Below, one piece after another: positions 1 to 6,751 of a stretch of DNA of 64,000 nt (the first letter of the stretch is position 1; each line of letters starts with the position of its first letter). This DNA is from Candidatus Zymogenus saltonus (GTDB taxonomy: Bacteria; Desulfobacterota; Zymogenia; Zymogenales; Zymogenaceae). The stretch is taken from positions 1 through 64,000 of the forward strand of contig JAFGIX010000046.1 in NCBI GenBank assembly GCA_016929395.1, read 5' to 3'. Below the pieces are notes generated by a model that searched no databases, was not told where the DNA came from, and saw nothing but the letters and a program-made list of their open reading frames with translations. The position numbers were made by a program, and so were the translations under genes.

Positions 1-97
1 AATAACCGTTATAATGATGATATATTCGAAATTGTAGTTTCTTATCTAACTAATTTGGTGGAAAATCGTTTATAATTCCCTAATTTTTAATAAATCC

Positions 98-126
98 TTG
101 ACACGCCGTCCATATTACATTAGTAT
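98..126 (+). promoter_or_regulatory. sigma70-type promoter of the marR gene
   Basis: A perfect -35 box TTGACA (98-103), a 17-bp spacer and a -10 box TAGTAT (121-126) lie about 65 bp before the marR start. The -10 region is embedded in inverted repeats (see the next entry), so promoter and operator overlap. Bases 1-97 are AT-rich and show no gene. Confidence 0.65.
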
Positions 127-148
127 ACATAATACTCGCATACGAGTA
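122..148. promoter_or_regulatory. probable MarR operator (two overlapping inverted repeats)
   Basis: Two inverted repeats sit on the -10/start region: AGTAT-N5-ATACT (122-136) and the perfect TACTCG-CATA-CGAGTA (133-148). MarR proteins commonly repress their own gene by binding such palindromes across the promoter. The operator assignment is inferred from position and symmetry only. Confidence 0.5.
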
Positions 149-189
149 ACTGTTATACAACTTATATTTTTTGGGGAAGGAGGTGAACC

Positions 190-609
190 ATGAAACCGAC
201 CGACTGCATCTGCTTCAAGCTGGCCAAGGCGAGCCAGACGGCCATACGCTTCTGGAGCCAAAAGGTGGCAAATCTAAATATCACCGTCGTCCAGGCGATG
301 ATACTGAGGTTTCTCCACGAACAGGATCAAATTACCTCCCGGGAGCTGGGGGAGAGAACGATGCTCGACAGCGCTACGCTCACCGGCGTCATAGACCGCC
401 TCGAATCGGTAGGGCATGTAAGGAGGGAGCATAACCCGAAGGACAGGCGGTCCATCCTCATTAGGCTGACGGCCAAAGGGAGGGAGGTGGGCGAAAGGCT
501 CGACGGGCTGATGGAGGAGGCGAACAGGGAGTTCCTGTCGGAGTTTACCGGCGAGGAGGGGGCCGCCCTGAGGGATTACCTCGACAGGATCCGCACGAGG
601 GACGACTGA
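190..609 (+). CDS. MarR-family transcriptional regulator
   Basis: A 139-residue winged-helix regulator of normal MarR length. A recognition-helix region (about 50-75, SRELGERTMLDSATLTGVID) is followed by the wing (about 75-95) with the family-typical D-R-R-S segment and a C-terminal dimerisation helix. A strong Shine-Dalgarno AAGGAGGTGA (177-186) fixes the ATG at 190; a longer frame that starts at 171 is a shadow. MarR dimers usually repress neighbouring and own genes and release DNA on binding phenolic or oxidant ligands. The gene is followed 79 bp downstream by an Fe-S protein gene, which may be its target. The ligand cannot be told from the sequence. Confidence 0.9.
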   Translation: MKPTDCICFKLAKASQTAIRFWSQKVANLNITVVQAMILRFLHEQDQITSRELGERTMLDSATLTGVIDRLESVGHVRREHNPKDRRSILIRLTAKGREVGERLDGLMEEANREFLSEFTGEEGAALRDYLDRIRTRDD

Positions 610-688
610 TTGGGGAGACAGGCAACGATCATTTGGATAATCAAACTTGTTTTACACTTTTAAGGTTTGAATTGAAAAGGAGGACGAG

Positions 689-1456
689 ATGGATAAAGAT
701 GAGATAAGGGACTACGGAATGGAGCTGGGGGCGGACGTTGTAGGCTTTGCGGACATAGCCGACTATCGGTCGGAGAGGTCGCCCGATCCGAAGACCATAT
801 TGCCCGGCGTAAGGTCGATGGTGGTCCTGGGCTATCGGGAGATTCACGGCGCGATAGAGAGCGAGAACAAGAGGATAAGCATGACGACCCGGATGGGGAT
901 GATGGAGCTGGGGCTCAAGAACAACTACCTTATGACCAGATACATCGAGAGGGGAACGGAAACAAAGGCTGTATCCGTCCCGCCGTCGTATCCGCTGGAC
1001 ATGGATCTCCCCTACATGGGAAGCGTGGGGGACGTCTCCCTGCGTCACGCCGCGGTGGCGGCGGGGTTGGGAGTCTTCGGCCGCCACAACATCGTCATCA
1101 ACCCGAGGTTCGGCACGAGGATCGTCTTCACGGCGATTCTATCGGAGCTCCCCTTAAGCTCCGACCCGAAGGTGGAGGAGGATCTCTGCAACGACTGCGG
1201 GCTCTGCGTCGAGGCGTGCCCGGCGGGTGCCCTCAACGAGGAGGGGAAGACCGATTTTATGAAGTGCCTCAAGATCTCCCAGCCGTACGGCATCGGCGGG
1301 CTGATAAGGTACCACTACAAGATGATAGACGCGACGGACGAGATGAAAAAGGAGATGTTGAGGGACCCGAAATTCCTGAATCTTTATCAGGCCCAATTCA
1401 TCGGCTTCCAGTACTTTTGCTTCAAGTGTATGGAAGCTTGCCCTGCGTGTATCTGA
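689..1456 (+). CDS. QueG-like 4Fe-4S double-cluster protein
   Basis: A 255-residue soluble protein with an N-terminal segment typical of epoxyqueuosine-reductase/reductive-dehalogenase relatives (GADVVGFADIADY, about 10-22) and two Cys groups. The first reads C-N-D-C-G-L-C-V-E-A-C-P near residues 170-181. The second, C-F-K-C-M-E-A-C-P-A-C, ends one residue before the stop. Eight-cysteine pairs of this type bind two [4Fe-4S] clusters. True QueG is about 330-390 residues with cobalamin and C-terminal HEAT parts; this protein is shorter, so I call it a relative, not queG. The RBS AAAAGGAGG lies just upstream of ATG 689. Co-transcription with marR is possible. The redox partner and substrate are unknown. 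Confidence 0.75.
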   Translation: MDKDEIRDYGMELGADVVGFADIADYRSERSPDPKTILPGVRSMVVLGYREIHGAIESENKRISMTTRMGMMELGLKNNYLMTRYIERGTETKAVSVPPSYPLDMDLPYMGSVGDVSLRHAAVAAGLGVFGRHNIVINPRFGTRIVFTAILSELPLSSDPKVEEDLCNDCGLCVEACPAGALNEEGKTDFMKCLKISQPYGIGGLIRYHYKMIDATDEMKKEMLRDPKFLNLYQAQFIGFQYFCFKCMEACPACI

Positions 1457-1525
1457 GATGGTTAAATTGCCGTCACGGGTGGGACCGGGGCCGTTTGAGG
1501 CGCGTGATTTGGGTTTTTATCTTAC

Positions 1526-1554
1526 TTGAAAATTTTTAAAAAATGATGTATTAT
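1526..1554 (+). promoter_or_regulatory. sigma70-type promoter before the V4R gene
   Basis: TTGAAA (1526-1531), 17-bp spacer, TATTAT (1549-1554) in an AT-rich intergenic stretch. The predicted start near 1561 gives a leader of about 65 nt to the preferred ATG at 1627. Confidence 0.55.
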
Positions 1555-1626
1555 GGTATTAACAATATCCGGGAATGATTTTACTGTGTGATCATATCCG
1601 TAAAAAAGAGCTTGCGGGGGAATCCT

Positions 1627-2250
1627 ATGCCACATCGCGGGAAACTGCCGAATATTCTCTTCTATATCACATTGCACGTATGTGAGGACATATTGGGCGA
1701 GAAGGGGATGTTCTCGATTCTAAAATACACCGGGCTGGAGAAATTCATCGACGAATTCCCCGCAAAAGACCTTGATCTTACGCATAACTACGAGGATTTC
1801 ACCACCATTACGACAGCACTGATAGAGGTTCTGGGGGAAAATGGGGCGGGGAGCATCATGCTTGAGGCGGGAAGAAGGGCGTTCGACTTGATGGTGGATG
1901 TGGCCCCATATCTCTTTAATATCGAAGGCGTCGAACCGGAGAAGATAGCTCCCGGAAGGAGGTTCGAGGAATTCCTCAAGATCTATAAGGTAATGACCGA
2001 CGCCGCCTCCAACATCTTCGGGGATGTATATACGATCCTGGAGCAGGAGGTGGGATTGATCTACGAGATATCTCCCTGCTATCTCTGTGAGGGACTGAGA
2101 ACCAAAAACGCTATTTGTTACATTCAGGTCGGTTTTATGGCCGGGGCCGCGGAGTGGATAATGGGAAAGAAAACCGTGGTCAAGGAGACGCTCTGTATCG
2201 CGAAGGGGGACGACAGGTGCCGGTTCGTCGTTGTGAGGCCGGAAGAGTGA
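1627..2250 (+). CDS. V4R-domain (4-vinyl reductase type) protein
   Basis: A 207-residue protein. An N-terminal helical part is followed by a C-terminal V4R-like domain (about 135-205) with C-Y-L-C near residue 155, a G-F-M-A-G-A segment and the closing G-D-D-R-C-R-F motif seen in V4R and related heme-NO-binding-like folds. Known V4R domains bind small hydrophobic molecules or metal and occur in regulators and in the BchJ/Bch reductase family. The frame is open from a GTG at 1588, but ATG 1627 follows the purine-rich GCGGGGGAA and gives the domain a conventional start. It stands alone with its own promoter, upstream of the acyl-carrier cassette. A role as ligand sensor is inferred. Confidence 0.7.
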   Translation: MPHRGKLPNILFYITLHVCEDILGEKGMFSILKYTGLEKFIDEFPAKDLDLTHNYEDFTTITTALIEVLGENGAGSIMLEAGRRAFDLMVDVAPYLFNIEGVEPEKIAPGRRFEEFLKIYKVMTDAASNIFGDVYTILEQEVGLIYEISPCYLCEGLRTKNAICYIQVGFMAGAAEWIMGKKTVVKETLCIAKGDDRCRFVVVRPEE

Positions 2251-2361
2251 GGAAGTGCCTGAAAAGGCGGCTTCCATTGCTGAATTGGACGGGATACACG
2301 GGGATTTGATGAATATAATGAAGTTGAATTTTTAACGGGAAGGCCGGAGGCTATTTATTCC

Positions 2362-2390
2362 TTGACTAAAGAAGTAAAGTGGGATAGTTT
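2362..2390 (+). promoter_or_regulatory. possible promoter of the SDR-ACP-dehydratase cassette
   Basis: TTGACT (2362-2367), 17-bp spacer, TAGTTT (2385-2390). The -35 is good, the -10 only fair. It lies 87 bp before the preferred SDR start at 2478. Confidence 0.4.
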
Positions 2391-2477
2391 GTACCCTTTT
2401 GAAAATATTGAATGCAATACAAGAAAGGCAAGATAAGCTCGAACGAAAAATCTTCTTTGTTGCCGCGGAGATGCGAT

Positions 2478-3242
2478 ATGTCCCCTAAAACACCGGGTGA
2501 TTTCGATTTTTCGGGGAGGACGGCCTTGATTACCGGAGGCTCCAAAGGGATTGGTAGGGCCGTAAGTCTCGCCCTCGCGGAGAGGGGGGCCGATGTAATC
2601 ATAAACTACTCGGCTGACGACGATGCCGCAAAAGGCGTGGTCTCGGAGATAGAGGCGATGGGGCGAAAGGCGACGGCGATAAAGGCCGATGTCTCGGATA
2701 CCGCTAAGGTGGAGGATATGTTCGGCATAATCAGAAAAGATCCGGGGAGACTTGACATCCTCGTCAACAACGCCGGGATCATTCGGGACAAGCTTCTGAT
2801 GTTCATGAACGAGGACGATTGGAACAGGGTGATCGATATAAACCTCAAGGGCGTCTATAACTGCTGCAAGACGGCGATACGTTTTATGATAGGGGAAAAA
2901 TACGGCAAGATCATCAACATGGTCTCCCCCTCAGCGATCCTCGGGAGGGCGGGCCAGACCAACTACGCCTCGTCCAAGGGGGGGGTTATAGGTTTTACGC
3001 GCTCACTGGCCCAGGAGTTAGCCCGCTTCAACATCTGCGTAAACGCCGTCTCGCCCGGTCTTATAGAGACGGAGATGATGGACAATCTGACCGAAGAGAC
3101 AAAGAAGGAGCTTCTGTCCGCCGTTCCCCTCGGCAGGCTGGGGACTCCCGAGGAGGTAACGGGGGCGGTCCTCTTTCTCGCCTCCGACAAGTCGGACTAC
3201 ATAACGGGACAGGTAATATCCGTGGACGGCGGATTGACCTAA
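2478..3242 (+). CDS. SDR-family 3-oxoacyl-ACP reductase-like protein
   Basis: A 254-residue classical short-chain dehydrogenase, the length of FabG. The Rossmann glycine motif TGGSKGIG is at about 19-26, NNAG at 97-100, and the catalytic triad fits Ser150, Tyr163 and Lys167 (N-Y-A-S-S-K). The C-terminal GRLGTPEEV and Y-I-T-G-Q-V-I-S-V-D-G-G segments are strongly FabG-like, predicting NADPH-dependent reduction of a 3-oxoacyl thioester. ATG 2478 follows GCGGAG; the frame is open further up to 2412. The next gene is an ACP, 52 bp downstream, which supports an ACP-bound substrate. It is not linked to other fab genes, so it is more likely a specialised paralogue than the housekeeping fabG. Confidence 0.85.
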   Translation: MSPKTPGDFDFSGRTALITGGSKGIGRAVSLALAERGADVIINYSADDDAAKGVVSEIEAMGRKATAIKADVSDTAKVEDMFGIIRKDPGRLDILVNNAGIIRDKLLMFMNEDDWNRVIDINLKGVYNCCKTAIRFMIGEKYGKIINMVSPSAILGRAGQTNYASSKGGVIGFTRSLAQELARFNICVNAVSPGLIETEMMDNLTEETKKELLSAVPLGRLGTPEEVTGAVLFLASDKSDYITGQVISVDGGLT

Positions 3243-3294
3243 AAAGGTTTTTAGAAATATATTTTTTGTTTTCACCTTAAGCGAGGAAGTACCT

Positions 3295-3567
3295 TTGGAA
3301 GACAAAGATAAACTGAAATTGAAACTTAAGACGCTTATTATTGAGAGCCTCCAACTGGAGGATATAGAACCTTCCGATATTGAGGATGATGATCCTCTTT
3401 TCGGAAACGGACTCGGCCTCGATTCCATCGACGCCCTGGAGCTTGTGGTGGCGCTGGAGAAGGAATTCGGAATCATTATCCCGGATGAAGAGGTGGGAAA
3501 AGAGGCCTTTGCTTCTCTTAACGCGCTGGCCGATTTTGTAGAGCGGGAGAGAAAAGACCTCTCATGA
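3295..3567 (+). CDS. acyl carrier protein
   Basis: A 90-residue acidic helical protein with the phosphopantetheine site L-D-S-I-D-A-L-E-L, the attachment serine being Ser44. Size, charge and motif match type II ACPs; DSID instead of DSLD is common in secondary-metabolite and specialised-lipid carriers. It starts at TTG 3295, preceded by GCGAGGAAG. Its ATGA end overlaps the start of the dehydratase-like gene by 4 bp, so the two are translationally coupled. It presumably holds the acyl chain processed by the flanking SDR and hotdog proteins. Confidence 0.9.
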   Translation: MEDKDKLKLKLKTLIIESLQLEDIEPSDIEDDDPLFGNGLGLDSIDALELVVALEKEFGIIIPDEEVGKEAFASLNALADFVERERKDLS

Positions 3568-4049
3568 GGTTTACCGCAGAAGATATTGTTAAAATAATCC
3601 CTCACCGTCCCCCTTTCTTGTTGATCGACTCGGTCGATATAATCGAGTTCGGGAAGAGCGGCGTCGGGATAAAAGAGCTTGTTCGGGACGACTCCTTCGG
3701 GGATTTCTTCGATGCCTACCTACCGGAGGAGCGGGTCATGCCCAGACCGATGATAATCGAGGCCGCGGCCCAGACGGGGGCTTTCATTGTTGCCGGCGGG
3801 GGCCTGTTGAACGAGGGGGGTGTCAACGAGGAGGATGTAGGGGGGCCGGCCGCAGGCTACCTTGTAAAGATCGGGGACTTCTCCTTCAGCGGAGATGCAA
3901 GGGAGGGGGATACGTTGAGGCTTAACGTAATGCTGGATAACGCCTTCGGCGCCCTCCACAGGTTCGGCGTTGTGGCCGAGGCTGGTGGGGCCGAGATCGC
4001 CCGGGGCGAACTCACCTTCTCGGTCGAGAGGGCCGGGGGCAGCGGTTAA
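3564..4049 (+). CDS. FabZ-like hotdog-fold 3-hydroxyacyl-ACP dehydratase
   Basis: A 161-residue hotdog protein. I-P-H-R-P-P-F-L-L-I-D (12-22) carries the FabZ catalytic His14, and M-P-R-P-M-I-I-E-A-A-A-Q (59-70) carries the FabZ-type catalytic Glu66. The reaction expected is dehydration of 3-hydroxyacyl-ACP to trans-2-enoyl-ACP. It differs from housekeeping FabZ by an insertion of about ten residues around 80-93. With SDR and ACP it forms a reduction/dehydration module, but no ketosynthase or enoyl reductase gene is adjacent. ATG overlaps the ACP stop (ATGA). Confidence 0.85.
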   Translation: MRFTAEDIVKIIPHRPPFLLIDSVDIIEFGKSGVGIKELVRDDSFGDFFDAYLPEERVMPRPMIIEAAAQTGAFIVAGGGLLNEGGVNEEDVGGPAAGYLVKIGDFSFSGDAREGDTLRLNVMLDNAFGALHRFGVVAEAGGAEIARGELTFSVERAGGSG

Positions 4050-4271
4050 GCTTGGATGGGGGCGGTTCTTGTTTAAGATCGGGCAATACTCGTCGGGCGT
4101 TTAAGTTGAGGAGGGCTCTAAAGCGAATCATTTCCTATGTTTCGTTTCATGCCGATGCATATTGATATTGTGGATATGGGCAATGGTGTAAAGGCTCGAT
4201 GGATCGGATAAGGTCACACGGGCGGATTCGAGATAAATAGGTATCTATATAAATGACAAGGAAAATATAAA

Positions 4272-4307
4272 AAGGCCGCCGATGTCCCGGCGGCCTTGCA
4301 GTTTTTT
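4272..4307 (+). terminator. intrinsic terminator after the acyl-carrier cassette
   Basis: Perfect 9-bp stem AAGGCCGCC (4272-4280) / GGCGGCCTT (4289-4297), 8-nt loop, followed after GCAG by TTTTTT (4302-4307). It lies 220 bp after the dehydratase stop. An A-rich stretch precedes the stem, so it may also act weakly on the minus strand, ending transcripts from the SH3 gene. Confidence 0.8.
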
Positions 4308-4432
4308 AATTTTACTTTCTCATCAACTGCTTTAGCGGCTTGGAGGAGCAATATTAGGTAATCCCCCAAATCCCCCTAACGCCAATTATCGAATGGGGAT
4401 TAGTCCCCGGTATACCCACTTAAACCAGATCA

Positions 4433-4622
4433 GCCGACCCCGCTTCCGATAAAAAGCTGACCCGCTTAACTTTCTAATCCTGAAGGAGTTTATCCCACCT
4501 TATCAGCACTGTTAAAAAAATTGGGCCAGTCCCGCTTTCAATAAAGAGCAGAACTGCTTAACGTCCTGAAGGTTTCTATCCAGCCTTGCCCGCCTTGCTA
4601 ATATAACTGGGCCAACCCCGCT
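4433..4622. repeat. degenerate tandem repeat of about 90 bp, two and a fraction copies
   Basis: The gap 4050-4620 has no gene. Beyond the terminator it holds an imperfect tandem repeat: copy 1 4433-4524 and copy 2 4525-4610, each beginning GCC-A/G-N-T/C-CCCGCTT and ending AACTGGG/AATTGGG, with CTGAAGG in the middle. A third truncated copy (4611-4622, GCCAACCCCGCT) runs into the stop codon of the SH3 gene. Copies diverge by small indels. I see no frame, promoter or terminator in them. Confidence 0.55.
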
Positions 4623-5286
4623 AATCGTACTCCAGCGTCTCCCCCGGGCCGAGCATGTGAAGCTCCGGAGGGAGGAGCTTCCCGTCTACGGTTAAGCTCG
4701 TTACGCCGTACTCCTTTTTAACGTAGAAGACGCTGCTCGTTCCGTCGTTCCAGTTAACCTGAATCGTCTTTCCGTCGAAGACGTAGCTCCCCCAGACCTC
4801 GGGTCTTTTAATGACCCTGTCTGTCCCCTCTTCAAAGTAGGAGGTAACGAACTTTGCCTTCCCGTCGTTGTAGAAAGAATAGATAATGTTGGGGGTGTCG
4901 AAATACATTGGCCAGTTCCCGAGTATATCCTTGAGGACGGCCTTGGTTCCGGTGGGCTTCGGCGGCGTGAACTCGCTCTCAGATGGAACCGGTGCCGCAA
5001 TATCGACCTGGATGTATTTACCGAAGACCCATCCGGAGAGGTCTTTGTAGACGATGTAGTACCAGTAGCCGGTAAATCCGTCGATGGAGTCGGTGCGGTT
5101 TGAGTGGGCCAACGCCTCCACCCTGTAGCCCTTATTGACGGTGCCGAGCTTTCTTCCATCGAGGGTCGGTTTCTCCCTCACCCTCAGTCCGTCGCCGGTT
5201 ATGGTGGCGTTTTCCACGGCCGTGGCGGGAAGGGCGAAGACGATAATCAGGCAGGCGGCCGCCAAAAGGTATAATGTCTTTTTCAT
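4621..5286 (-). CDS. exported SH3b-domain protein
   Basis: A 221-residue protein from ATG 5286, chosen because AAGAGGAA precedes it and M-K-K-T-L begins a clean signal peptide (about 1-23, ending P-A-T-A). A bacterial SH3 domain follows (about 27-95: G-L-R-V-R-E-K-P near the start, G-W-V-F-G-K-Y-I at the end). The C-terminal half (115-221) has the look of a small beta-barrel (W-G-S-Y-V-F-D-G-K-T). Bacterial SH3 domains in exported proteins often bind cell-wall peptides. A second SH3 protein lies at 11813-12511. The gene is probably monocistronic; function beyond periplasmic location is unknown. Confidence 0.75.
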   Translation of the reverse strand: MKKTLYLLAAACLIIVFALPATAVENATITGDGLRVREKPTLDGRKLGTVNKGYRVEALAHSNRTDSIDGFTGYWYYIVYKDLSGWVFGKYIQVDIAAPVPSESEFTPPKPTGTKAVLKDILGNWPMYFDTPNIIYSFYNDGKAKFVTSYFEEGTDRVIKRPEVWGSYVFDGKTIQVNWNDGTSSVFYVKKEYGVTSLTVDGKLLPPELHMLGPGETLEYD

Positions 5287-5500
5287 CTTGTATTCCTCTT
5301 TCAAAATTGATAACCGAGAAAATATATCAAGAAGCCGGGGAAATATCAAGCTAAAAGTTTTTGTCTGTCTACTCCGCTCGTCAGGTTGTTGGAGATATGA
5401 TTGGCGGGAAATATGTAATGTTATTTGAGAAGGTCTGTACAGGATTGTGATTTCTCTCTTTGCCGTTTCTTAAGGAGTCCTCTCAATCACGGGGATGTCA

Positions 5501-6604
5501 TTAGAGCCCCCTCACAATCTCGAGGTATCTCTCGAAGCTCTTTAGGGACACGTCGGGGGGGATGTTGTGGTCTATCGAAGGGATGTAGCCCCCCTTTCCA
5601 AGCATGAACCTTACCTTCCCGACGACCTCGTCTCTTATCCTGTCATCGTTGCCCAAAAGCGTCTTTTTGTCTATCCCACCCATTATGACGAGGTCCGGGT
5701 GCTCCTCCCTTACCTTGATGACGTCCATCCCCGCCTGGACCTCGAAGGGGAGCATCATGTTTATCCCTGTCTCGGTGAAGAGTGGGATGAGGAGCGTCAC
5801 GTCCCCGTCCGAGTCCACACAGAAGACCCTTATGTCCGTATCCGCCTTTATCGAGTCGACCAGCCTCGTATAATAGGGGGACATGAACTCCCTGAATGCC
5901 TTCGGCGATATCATTGGGCCGTTCTTGTACGACATGTCCTCGAATAAGAAGACCCAGTCTATCTTCGAGCGCTCCCTCATCTTCTTTATCGTGACTTCGT
6001 TGAGATATACCCAGTGTTCTGCAATTTTATGGAGGAGATTCGGGTCCCTCCTCGTGGCGACCGACAGACCCTTCAGTCCAAGGAGGAGCCTGAGCGTCCC
6101 GAAAAGGCCGCACTGGTGGGAGCAGGTGTAGGTGTCGTCGCCGTATGCGTTTGCCATTGCCGCCATGGCGTCCAGAAAGTCGGTGAAGCGCTCCGGCGTC
6201 TCCGGGTCGAGGCGCCATTTCAATTCCTCAAAGTCGCCGAGGGTTTTTACGGGGTGATCGAGGTACTGGGGGATCGTCGAGCGGCCGTCTGTGAATACCC
6301 TGACGGTGTTTCCCCCCACGTCCCGCTTGATGAGGTATTTGTCCACCTCTTCGATCACCTCCTCCTCGAAGGCGGGCCAGAAGCCTGGCTCATAGTCGGT
6401 GTTCGCCATGATGGGGAGCCAGCTCAGCTTGTCGAAGCCGAAGTGATCCGGCGCGGTGAACGCCGAGTCGACCACAGTCTCAGGAAGGCCCTCTGTGTGC
6501 CAGCGGGCCAGGGTCTCCTCCCAGAAACCCAGCGCCTCGTAGCGGACGGGCCTCGCGACCTTTTCAAAACTACACAGGGCGTGAAATCTCTCTCGCACGT
6601 TCAT
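5501..6604 (-). CDS. uroporphyrinogen decarboxylase-family protein (paralogue 1)
   Basis: A 367-residue TIM-barrel protein of the UROD superfamily, in the branch that includes corrinoid:coenzyme methyltransferases (MtaA, CmuA type) and not heme synthesis: it lacks the N-terminal R-Q-A-G-R motif of HemE. Visible landmarks are the N-terminal R-E-R-F-H-A, L-D-P-E-T-P-E-R-F (about 132-140) and I-M-G-G-I-D-K-K near 308. In known members a Zn site moves a methyl group between a corrinoid protein and a thiol; the acceptor is not predictable. About two thirds of the first 50 residues match the next gene. Same strand as its neighbour, 147 bp apart. No corrinoid protein or RamA-like activator is in the window. 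Confidence 0.75.
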   Translation of the reverse strand: MNVRERFHALCSFEKVARPVRYEALGFWEETLARWHTEGLPETVVDSAFTAPDHFGFDKLSWLPIMANTDYEPGFWPAFEEEVIEEVDKYLIKRDVGGNTVRVFTDGRSTIPQYLDHPVKTLGDFEELKWRLDPETPERFTDFLDAMAAMANAYGDDTYTCSHQCGLFGTLRLLLGLKGLSVATRRDPNLLHKIAEHWVYLNEVTIKKMRERSKIDWVFLFEDMSYKNGPMISPKAFREFMSPYYTRLVDSIKADTDIRVFCVDSDGDVTLLIPLFTETGINMMLPFEVQAGMDVIKVREEHPDLVIMGGIDKKTLLGNDDRIRDEVVGKVRFMLGKGGYIPSIDHNIPPDVSLKSFERYLEIVRGL

Positions 6605-6751
6605 CGGCTGTCCCGCATACGTTTGCAGTTTGATATGAGTCTCGGGCCTTTTAAAATCTCAATCTGAAAAAACAGAAAGACCGAGGGGCGGTTAAAACTT
6701 TCCCGGCGCTCCCTCAAATTTTCAGACGACCGTATCGATCCCGTTTCCGGG

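Noticed and set aside
641-1087. Long open frames on the strand opposite to real genes (for example 641-1087 minus, 8277-9113 plus, 6014-6667 plus)
   Set aside because: They are antisense to well-recognised genes, have no ribosome sites or recognisable motifs, and follow from the high GC third-position bias.
2251-2275. Hairpin GGAAG-GCC-loop-GGC-CTTCC after the V4R gene
   Set aside because: Good stem symmetry but no T-tract follows, so it is not called a terminator.
4092-4104. GTCGGGCGTTTAA, repeated at 41692-41704
   Set aside because: Exact 13-bp matches between two places occur by chance in a window of this size.
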